A stretch of 12,376 nucleotides of DNA, from NCBI GenBank assembly GCA_019417125.1, contig DXVZ01000179.1:1-12376 (forward strand). Reading direction: 5' to 3'. Source of the stretch: Phascolarctobacterium sp. (GTDB lineage: Bacteria > Bacillota > Negativicutes > Acidaminococcales > Acidaminococcaceae). The position numbers and the translations under genes were made by a program. Of the stretch, positions 7,153 through 12,376 are shown one piece after another (within the stretch, counting starts at the first letter, position 1; every line of letters begins with the position of its first letter). The notes beneath the pieces are model-generated. The model was not told where the DNA came from. It did no database searches and saw only the letters and a program-made list of their open reading frames with translations.

Positions 7153-7157
7153 CTCCC
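7153..7157 (-). promoter_or_regulatory. Ribosome binding site deciding the TetR start
   Basis: The minus strand reads GGGAG, eight bases before the ATG at 7144. The alternative ATG at 7159 is part of this same leader and has no such site, so the shorter protein is preferred. Confidence 0.65.
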
Positions 7158-7159
7158 AT

Positions 7160-7179
7160 TTAATCAATCATTTGATTAA
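7160..7179. promoter_or_regulatory. Palindromic candidate operator for the TetR regulator
   Basis: TTAATCAA and TTGATTAA form perfect 8-bp inverted arms separated by TCAT. The site lies just upstream of the TetR gene, 15 bases before its chosen start codon. TetR dimers commonly bind such short palindromes in their own leader, and its size is right. Binding here would block or stall transcription of the whole exporter operon. Placement and symmetry are seen; binding is inferred. I found no convincing -35/-10 pair in the AT-rich bases 7180-7270, so the position of the site relative to the promoter is unknown. Confidence 0.7.
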
Positions 7180-7274
7180 TTATTTCGCCAAAGCTTTGTA
7201 ATTTCCTGCTTGTTTTAAAAATAAAGTAAATTTAAAAACGGTTCTTATCTTTTTATAACGCTAACGTAAATACA

Positions 7275-7426
7275 AAAAGCCAAAGGTTGATGCTATGAAA
7301 CAGCAGATAAAAACTGCGGCGGCTAAATTCATAGCCGCTCTGTACGAGAGCCCGGTGCCACGCCCGGGCGGAATCGGAGGAGCCGCAGCATTTTTACGCT
7401 GTTGAATAGTACAACCTTTGGCTTTT
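7275..7426. repeat. 152-nt imperfect inverted repeat with internal hairpins (MITE-like element or structured RNA)
   Basis: The ends are 15-bp perfect inverted repeats (AAAAGCCAAAGGTTG at 7275-7289, complement at 7412-7426). Pairing continues inward: 7293-7296 with 7406-7409, then 7299-7304 with 7398-7403, 7308-7313 with 7391-7396, and 7314-7320 with 7382-7388. Small internal loops break the stem. One of them (7297-7298 against 7404-7405) is a tandem GA/GA on the plus strand. Inside are three small hairpins: 7321-7336, 7337-7351 and about 7351-7368. The whole would fold as a long stem ending in a multi-branched head. T-runs flank the outer stem in both directions (five T's on minus, four on plus), so it could also end transcription. 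No protein is encoded. No matching family is recognised, and the element lies between pepT and the TetR gene. Confidence 0.75.
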
Positions 7427-7449
7427 ATAGCACTGTATTAAATTTTAAT

Positions 7450-7466
7450 TTTTAGCAACGCTAAAA
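7450..7466 (-). terminator. Weak hairpin directly after pepT
   Basis: TTTTAGC and GCTAAAA form a 7-bp stem with a 3-base loop immediately after the pepT stop codon. The following sequence is A-rich with only short T-runs, so termination would be weak. The larger inverted repeat further downstream may do the real work. Confidence 0.4.
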
Positions 7467-8711
7467 TTACTTATTGTAAATTAAATCAATAAGCTCCAGC
7501 GTCAGCCTGCACGATTTTTCCATTGCGCCTAACGGTAAAAATTCGCAGTTGGAATGGAAGTTGTGCCCCGCCGTAAAGTAGTTCGGCGTTAAAATGCCTT
7601 TTGTCGAGATAAACGAACCATCCGTACCGCCGCGCATAGCAAGGGTAATCGGTTTAATGCCCAGTTTATCCATAGCAGTGTAAATATAATCAATGCAATA
7701 TTTGTTATCTTCCGTTACCGCATCGTTAATATTGCCGTAGGTGTCGCTCATGGTGCAGGTTACTTCCGCACGCGGGTACATCGCCTGCAATTTTTCGGCG
7801 TTGGCAGCAATCTCCGCTTTGCGCTCTTCGAAACGCTGTTTATTATGGTCGCGGATATCCAGCACAACCGTAGCGTAAGTGTCGTTGCTGGTAATACTCT
7901 TAACCCAAATATAGCCTTCCGTGCCTTCGGTGCATTCCGGCGTCTGCGTCCTGTCGAACATATTAACCAAATCCACCGCCAACAGCGTCGGGTTAATAAG
8001 CACGCCTTTGGCGCTCATCGGGTGCGCACTGACACCCTTAATTTTTACAACGGCAGTACCGGCGTTAAAAGTTTGGTAAACAACCTCGCCCAGTTCGCAG
8101 CAGTCAATGGTGTAAGCAAATTTAACAGGGAATTTGCTGAAATCAAGCTTTTTAGAGCCGCGCAAACCAATTTCTTCGTCCGGCACAAAAGCAACGTAAA
8201 TATCGCCGTGGTAACGCTTTTCATTAACCAAAGTTTCCAGCGCTACCATAATGTTGGCAATAGCGGCCTTGTTGTCTGCACCCAGCACGCTCATGCCGTC
8301 GGTAAACACAACGTCCTCGCCCACATATTTTTCCAGTTCCGGGTGCTCGGCTATGCGAATCCAAATGTCCTTTTCTTTATTCAGGCACACGTCGCCGCAC
8401 TGGTAGTTTTTAACCACCTGTGGGTGGATTTCCGGCGACATGTTAATATCAATCGTATCCAAATGCGCGCACCAGCCAACTGCAGGCACTTCTTTGGTGC
8501 TGCCTTCCGGCAGATAAGCTGGCAGCTTACCAGTTAAAACGGAATACTCACTGATTTCAAGGTCAACCAGACCAAGTTCAGCCAAGTCCTTTTTTAAAAG
8601 TTCTGCCAGTTCGCGCTGCCCCTCGCTGGAAGGAACATTGGGGTTAGCGGCATTGCTCTGGCTGGGTACGGCAACATAACGCAAAAATCTTTCCAGTAAT
8701 TTTTCCTGCAT
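7467..8711 (-). CDS. pepT: Peptidase T (tripeptide aminopeptidase, M20B)
   Basis: This 414-residue cytoplasmic enzyme matches PepT, a dizinc aminopeptidase that removes the N-terminal residue from tripeptides; E. coli PepT has 408 residues. Zinc ligands and catalytic residues are visible: H83 and D85 in AHLDT, D146 in GADNKAAIA, the catalytic/ligand pair E179-E180 in PDEEIGLRG, D203 in TIDCCELGE, and H386 in GHNFHSNCEF. The substrate-binding MRGGTDGS block at 359-366 is also present. The dimerisation lid lies at about 215-330. AAGGAGG lies upstream of the ATG with a rather long spacing of about 11 bases. The gene follows the AbgT transporter after 22 bases, suggesting that imported peptides or peptide-like compounds are cleaved by this enzyme. 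Other M20 peptidases pair with AbgT in E. coli (AbgA/AbgB), but this sequence is PepT-like. Confidence 0.95.
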   Translation of the reverse strand: MQEKLLERFLRYVAVPSQSNAANPNVPSSEGQRELAELLKKDLAELGLVDLEISEYSVLTGKLPAYLPEGSTKEVPAVGWCAHLDTIDINMSPEIHPQVVKNYQCGDVCLNKEKDIWIRIAEHPELEKYVGEDVVFTDGMSVLGADNKAAIANIMVALETLVNEKRYHGDIYVAFVPDEEIGLRGSKKLDFSKFPVKFAYTIDCCELGEVVYQTFNAGTAVVKIKGVSAHPMSAKGVLINPTLLAVDLVNMFDRTQTPECTEGTEGYIWVKSITSNDTYATVVLDIRDHNKQRFEERKAEIAANAEKLQAMYPRAEVTCTMSDTYGNINDAVTEDNKYCIDYIYTAMDKLGIKPITLAMRGGTDGSFISTKGILTPNYFTAGHNFHSNCEFLPLGAMEKSCRLTLELIDLIYNK

Positions 8712-8733
8712 AATTTATTATGCCTCCTTAATT

Positions 8734-10284
8734 TTACATCCGCCGCGGATATACATAATCTGCCTGGAAGCCCAGGGGAATATCGAACCACCAGAAGAAA
8801 TACAGCATAAAGGTTAAAGCAACCAAAAGCGTAATGGTGTACGGCAGCATCATGGAACTGAGCGTACCAATACCGGCTTCTTTAACGTATTTCTGGCAGT
8901 ACAGAATAATCAGCGGATAGAACGCAAACATTGGCGTTACAACATTTACAGCGCTGTCGCTGACGCGGTAAGCGGCCTGCGTAAGCTCCGGCGCAATGCC
9001 GACAGCCATCAGCATTGGCACAAAGATAGGCGCTAAAATAGCCCATTTAGCGGAAGCCGAAGTAATGATAAGGTTCAGCAAGCCTACAAAAACGATAATG
9101 CCAAAAATGGTAACCTGCGGCGGCAGTGCCAGCGATTTTAAAAATTCAGCGCCGGAAACAGCAAGCAGTACGCCGATGTTAGAAGCACCGAACGCATAAA
9201 GGAACTGCGCAGCGAAGAAGTAGAACACTACCATCGATACCAGGGTTTTGGTAATTTCTTCCATGGCGGCAGTAACGTCTTTAGGAGAGCGGAACTTGCC
9301 GCACAAAATACCGTATACCAAACCTACGGCAGCAGCAAAAATAAAAATTACAGCTACAATAGACTGCATAATTGGAGCCTGGAAGCTGGCAATTTCGCCG
9401 TTAGGCGCGCGCAAAAGCGAATCTTCCGGGTACAGCGCCGCAAAAAGGCCAACAATCATTAAAACAAGCACGCCGGTAGCAATCATAAAAGCACGGTTTT
9501 CGCGCGGAGTAATATCAGTGTTGTTCTCGTTGCCAAGGTCAAGGTCGTCCGGCAGCGGATAGGTTTTCCACAGCCACGGTTCGACAACTTTTTCCGTTAC
9601 CCACCAGCAGGAAGCAATTACCAAAAAGGTAGAGCCAAAAGCATAAAAATAATTGCAAAGTACGTTTACCTGGTAGGTAGGGTCAATAATCTGCGCCGCG
9701 CTCTGCGTAAAGCCCTGAATTACCGGGTCGATGGCAGACGGCGTATAGTTTGCCGAAAACGCTCCGGCAATGCCTGCGAACGAAGCCGCAACGCCAGAAA
9801 GCGGATGTTTGCCCGTTGCGTAAAACATATAAGCAGCAATCGGGATGATGATAACGTAACCAGTATCCGGGCCCAGGTGGCTGACCATACCGGCAAGAAT
9901 AACCACCGGCGTAATCAAAAACTTAGGCGTAATGGAAAGCAGCTTTTTCAGCCCCGTGTTGATGTAGCCGGAACCATCGGCAATGCCGATACCGAGCGTT
10001 GCTACGATAACCATGGTCAGCGGCGGGAAATTAGCGTAGTTAGTAACCATTTTGCTCATTAAAGTTACCAATTCTTTGCCGCTTAACATATTGTTAACCG
10101 TAATCTGCTTGCCCGTTGCCGGATGGACATAATCAAAACTGATTTGCGACAAAATTGCCGACACCACGCAGACAATTACAAATGCACCGATGAACAGAAT
10201 GGTAATATCCGGAATTTTATTGCCGACACGTTCAATCAGCCCCAGAATACCGCCCATCTGCTCTTTTTTAGTAGACTTTTCCAA
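8734..10284 (-). CDS. AbgT-family transporter (p-aminobenzoyl-glutamate type), TTG start
   Basis: This 516-residue inner-membrane protein belongs to the AbgT family. E. coli AbgT imports p-aminobenzoyl-glutamate, a folate breakdown product, while MtrF and YdaH have been reported to export sulfonamides. Family blocks include HLGPDTGYVIIIPIAAYMF (136-154), the following GKHPLSG (158-164), FAGIAGAFSAN (169-179) and SAKWAILAPIFVPM in the second half, with about ten hydrophobic segments and hairpins between. The start is a TTG: AAGGAGG lies eight bases before it, while longer in-frame starts lie upstream of that site and inside the preceding terminator region. The gene is followed closely by pepT, so uptake coupled to peptidase cleavage is the likeliest role. 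The exact substrate and direction cannot be read from sequence. Confidence 0.93.
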   Translation of the reverse strand: MEKSTKKEQMGGILGLIERVGNKIPDITILFIGAFVIVCVVSAILSQISFDYVHPATGKQITVNNMLSGKELVTLMSKMVTNYANFPPLTMVIVATLGIGIADGSGYINTGLKKLLSITPKFLITPVVILAGMVSHLGPDTGYVIIIPIAAYMFYATGKHPLSGVAASFAGIAGAFSANYTPSAIDPVIQGFTQSAAQIIDPTYQVNVLCNYFYAFGSTFLVIASCWWVTEKVVEPWLWKTYPLPDDLDLGNENNTDITPRENRAFMIATGVLVLMIVGLFAALYPEDSLLRAPNGEIASFQAPIMQSIVAVIFIFAAAVGLVYGILCGKFRSPKDVTAAMEEITKTLVSMVVFYFFAAQFLYAFGASNIGVLLAVSGAEFLKSLALPPQVTIFGIIVFVGLLNLIITSASAKWAILAPIFVPMLMAVGIAPELTQAAYRVSDSAVNVVTPMFAFYPLIILYCQKYVKEAGIGTLSSMMLPYTITLLVALTFMLYFFWWFDIPLGFQADYVYPRRM

Positions 10285-10292
10285 ATAAAATG

Positions 10293-10299
10293 CCTCCTT
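10293..10299 (-). promoter_or_regulatory. Ribosome binding site fixing the TTG start of the AbgT-family gene
   Basis: AAGGAGG on the minus strand lies eight bases before TTG at 10284-10282. No ATG occurs at a suitable distance in this frame, so translation very probably starts at TTG. Confidence 0.8.
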
Positions 10300-10314
10300 T
10301 TTATTTTGTACCGC

Positions 10315-10356
10315 AAAAAATACTGTCCCCAAAGTCACTCACCTTTGGGAACAGTA
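10315..10356 (-). terminator. Strong intrinsic terminator after the beta-CASP nuclease gene
   Basis: On the minus strand TACTGTTCCCAAAG (10356-10343) pairs with CTTTGGGGACAGTA (10334-10321). This gives a 14-bp stem with a single G-T pair, an 8-base loop and a directly following run of six T's (10320-10315). It lies in the 104-base gap between the nuclease stop and the transporter start, so it should end the nuclease transcript. Confidence 0.88.
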
Positions 10357-10388
10357 CCAAGGGCAACATATTAACCATACTAATAAAT

Positions 10389-11999
10389 TTATAACGCCGA
10401 CAACATATCGTCAACATATTTTTTAATTTTTTCCAGTTTTTTGCGGATATCTTTAACCTTTCTGGTATCGCGCGCCACAACCTGCTCAATCTTGGTGCGG
10501 TGCTGCAAATAAGTGCGCTCCAGTGCTTTAAGGTAATCCTTAAGCGCGGCAACTTCAGGAACATCGCTGCCAACCGCAGCTTCCGTTACCTGCCATTCGC
10601 TGCCGGTAATGTTTACGCTGTCGCCGTACTGCGGAATGTACGCGGCAGTGCCAATGCGGCGCTGCAATTCACCCGCCAGCTCCATCGAAGCGTCAATCTC
10701 GCCGTGCGTTACAAAAAATGCTTTAGGCTTCTCTTCCATACTGCTGTACCAGTGCAAAAGCTGCTCCTTATCGGCATGTGCCGAAAAGCCTTTAAGGTTA
10801 TAAATACGTGCGTTAACGCGGATATCCTCGCCCATAATTTTAACCTGGCGCACGCCCTCAATCAGCTTGCGGCCCAGGCAGCCTTCAGCCTGATAGCCTG
10901 CGATAATGACGCTGCTGTCTTCGCGCCACAGATTATGCTTTAAGTGGTGCAGAATACGCCCGGCGTCGCACATGCCGCTGGCAGAAAGAATAATTTTTGT
11001 GCCCGGCGTTTCGTTAATCATACGTGATTCCTGCGCCGTCGCTGTAAAATGCAGCTGCTTCATCGCAAGCAAATGCTTGCCCTGCATTTCGTAAATAGCG
11101 CGCGCCTCGTCGTCAAACTCCTGCGGGTTGCCCAGCACCACCTGCGTTGCCTTGTTCGCCATCGGGCTGTCAATATAAATAGGTATCTCGCCCGAAATTT
11201 TACCTTCGTGCGCCAGCTTTTGAAAGTAATACAAAAGCACCTGTGTGCGGCCAACGGCAAACGCCGGAATGATAATGTTGCCCCCGCGCTCCGCCGTATC
11301 GTTAACAATTTCCGCCAGCTCTGCCGCCTTATCGTATGCCTTATGCACTCGGTTGCCATAGGTAGATTCCGTAATGATAAAATCAGCGCCCTTAAGCTGC
11401 TCCGGGTCGCTTAATATCGGCGCGCCCGGCTGGCCAACATCGCCGGTAAAAATCAGCTTGGTCTTTTTGCCGTTTTCTTCGGCGTAAATCTCTGCCATAG
11501 CAGAGCCGGTAATATGCCCGGCTACTTTAAATTTAACCTTAATGCCGGGAATAACATCAAACTCCTCGTCGAAATCGCGCACCACAAAATTTTTCAGCGC
11601 GTTGTAAGCCTCGTCAACCGTGTACAGCGGCTTAACAAACTTACGCCCGGCACGCATGCCCTTACGGTTGGCAAATTCCGCGTCCGCTTCGTGGATATGC
11701 GCGCTGTCTGGCAGCAAAATGCCGCACAGCTCCAGCGTCGCCTTAGTGCAGTATACTGGCCCCTTATAGCCCTGCGCAATCAGTTTCGGTATTAGCCCGC
11801 TGTGGTCAATGTGCGCATGCGTTAAAACCATAGCGTCAATCTCGCCAGGGTTAAACACAAAATCGCGTTCGTTAAAAGCATTAACCATCTTCGAGCCCTG
11901 GAACATACCGCAGTCAATCAGCATTTTTTTGCCGTTAATTTCTAAAAGATAGCATGAACCGGTCACCATCCGTGTGGCGCCCAAAAAAGTAATCTTCAT
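10389..11999 (-). CDS. Beta-CASP metallo-beta-lactamase-fold ribonuclease (YsiC/TTHA0252-like)
   Basis: This 536-residue protein has the metallo-beta-lactamase core with an inserted beta-CASP domain, as in CPSF-73-like and TTHA0252-type RNA-processing nucleases. Metal-binding motifs are intact: HAHIDHSG (61-68), H162 in GHITGSAM, D187 in FTGDVGQ, and H432 in VTHGEID. Beta-CASP motifs A, B and C are represented by E211 in ITESTYG, PAFAVGRTQ (245-253) with SASGM (339-343), and GFSAHAD (404-410). The last 60 residues are lysine/arginine-rich and helical, and probably contact RNA or a partner. The start is ATG at 11999, seven bases after AGGAGG; the GTG two codons upstream is too close to that site. 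Terminators lie on both sides, so it is probably transcribed alone. A TATAAA at 12034-12039 (minus strand) may be its -10 box, but no good -35 is seen. The RNA substrate is unknown. Confidence 0.93.
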   Translation of the reverse strand: MKITFLGATRMVTGSCYLLEINGKKMLIDCGMFQGSKMVNAFNERDFVFNPGEIDAMVLTHAHIDHSGLIPKLIAQGYKGPVYCTKATLELCGILLPDSAHIHEADAEFANRKGMRAGRKFVKPLYTVDEAYNALKNFVVRDFDEEFDVIPGIKVKFKVAGHITGSAMAEIYAEENGKKTKLIFTGDVGQPGAPILSDPEQLKGADFIITESTYGNRVHKAYDKAAELAEIVNDTAERGGNIIIPAFAVGRTQVLLYYFQKLAHEGKISGEIPIYIDSPMANKATQVVLGNPQEFDDEARAIYEMQGKHLLAMKQLHFTATAQESRMINETPGTKIILSASGMCDAGRILHHLKHNLWREDSSVIIAGYQAEGCLGRKLIEGVRQVKIMGEDIRVNARIYNLKGFSAHADKEQLLHWYSSMEEKPKAFFVTHGEIDASMELAGELQRRIGTAAYIPQYGDSVNITGSEWQVTEAAVGSDVPEVAALKDYLKALERTYLQHRTKIEQVVARDTRKVKDIRKKLEKIKKYVDDMLSAL

Positions 12000-12006
12000 C
12001 GTCACG

Positions 12007-12012
12007 CCTCCT
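12007..12012 (-). promoter_or_regulatory. Ribosome binding site fixing the beta-CASP nuclease start
   Basis: AGGAGG on the minus strand lies seven bases before the ATG at 11999 but only one base before the in-frame GTG at 12005. The ATG is therefore the likelier start. Confidence 0.75.
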
Positions 12013-12083
12013 TTTTAGCTAACTCAAAATCTTTTTATACAATTCTACAAAAAATTTTTATTCCCTGCTTTACACAAATAAAC

Positions 12084-12125
12084 AAAAAAATACAGCCAAT
12101 ATCTAATATACATTAGCTGTATTTT
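12084..12125 (-). terminator. Intrinsic terminator after the right-end gene fragment
   Basis: AAAATACAGC (minus strand, 12125-12116) pairs with GCTGTATTTT (12096-12087) as a 10-bp stem followed by further T's to 12084. The loop contains a second small stem, CTAAT with ATTAG. The plus strand also reads into TTTT after the stem, so it may work in both directions. It separates the right-end fragment from the nuclease gene. Confidence 0.8.
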
Positions 12126-12138
12126 AAGTATTTATATT

Positions 12139-12376
12139 TTATCTGTGATAATTTCCTCTGTCTTTTACTAAAATAACGTGTATTCTGCTATCATTTTTTA
12201 TTTTTTCACAATCTTTTCTTAACATTACTTCATACCAAGCGTATCCATCCAACCAGGTCAAAAGTTCAATACGGGGGGGTAATTCAACGCTGTTTACGAA
12301 ATCATAATAACCACCATAAAAAGATACCGCATCTACACTACCGGAAAAAGCAATTTCTTTTGTCAATTTTCGGGCA
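12139..12376 (-). CDS. Unrecognised protein, C-terminal fragment (5' end outside window)
   Basis: The frame stays open to the window edge, giving about 79 visible residues that end in ILVKDRGNYHR. A TTG at 12366 could serve as a start, but it has no ribosome binding site and the frame reads on upstream as ARKL, so the protein is probably longer. I do not recognise a family. The visible part mixes aromatic and glycine residues (SFYGGYYDF, TWLDGYAWYEV) with a charged end (RKDCEKIKNDSR) and has no membrane segment. The DNA is clearly more AT-rich than the neighbouring genes, which may point to a different origin. A run of seven C's on the coding strand (12279-12273) lies within the frame. A terminator follows 14 bases after the stop. 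The coding status is likely but not certain. Confidence 0.55.
   Translation of the reverse strand, partial: ARKLTKEIAFSGSVDAVSFYGGYYDFVNSVELPPRIELLTWLDGYAWYEVMLRKDCEKIKNDSRIHVILVKDRGNYHR

Noticed and set aside
7361..7370. Perfect 10-bp palindrome CGCCCGGGCG
   Set aside because: It has no room for a loop and lies inside the larger stem-loop element, where part of it serves a local hairpin. It is not treated as a separate site.
7337..7432. Possible 6S RNA, signal recognition particle RNA or known riboswitch in the structured repeat
   Set aside because: I compared the sequence from memory with the conserved blocks of these families (for example the GGAAG-type SRP loop, the TPP and cobalamin boxes and the T-box GGTACCGCG) and found none of them.
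7845..8537. A 230-codon open frame on the plus strand
   Set aside because: It is antisense to peptidase T, whose catalytic motifs are complete. The plus-strand protein has no recognisable domain.
1..12376. Defence system, CRISPR array, prophage or transposase genes
   Set aside because: I saw no direct-repeat arrays, no Cas, integrase, transposase or restriction motifs, and nearly all coding space is accounted for by ordinary chromosomal genes.

Overview
The window looks like chromosomal DNA from a moderately GC-balanced, Firmicutes-type bacterium. Every gene I can support lies on the minus strand, so the map below runs in transcription order from high to low coordinates. The gene set is typical of Firmicutes: a YhaM-type 3'-5' exoribonuclease, a TrmK plus Nif3-like pair, a beta-CASP metallo-beta-lactamase nuclease and a type A RNase P RNA. 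The HlyD-type adaptor of the ABC exporter would suit a diderm Firmicute such as a member of the Negativicutes. That taxonomic placement is inference; no marker here proves it.

Right end (about 12376-10300). An AT-rich, unrecognised gene fragment runs off the window and is followed by a clear intrinsic terminator. Next comes a beta-CASP metallo-beta-lactamase nuclease, which ends at a second strong terminator with a 14-bp stem.

Middle right (10284-7450). An AbgT-family transporter, starting at a TTG codon, is followed 22 bases later by peptidase T. They look like an uptake-and-hydrolysis pair for small peptides or aminoacyl compounds. Then comes an intergenic stretch of about 320 bases. It holds a striking 152-nt imperfect inverted repeat with internal hairpins (a MITE-like element or a structured RNA), and at its far side a perfect 8+8-bp palindrome that probably binds the next gene's product.

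Middle (7144-3543). A compact four-gene operon encodes a TetR repressor, an HlyD-type periplasmic adaptor, an ABC ATPase and a single ABC-2 permease. All junctions overlap by 4-14 bases. It resembles the YbhG/F/S/R and CecR group of exporters but has one permease gene instead of two.

Left (3520-1). From an extended -10 promoter runs trmK - nif3-like - yhaM - a small acidic membrane-anchored protein. Then comes rnpB (RNase P RNA) with its own sigma-70-type promoter, followed closely by a thioredoxin gene. The first codons of a probable family 2 glycosyltransferase run off the left edge. Several genes here concern RNA modification or processing (TrmK, YhaM, RNase P).

I found no CRISPR array, tRNA, rRNA, transposase or phage gene. 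The only element I cannot assign to a known class is the long inverted repeat at 7275-7426.
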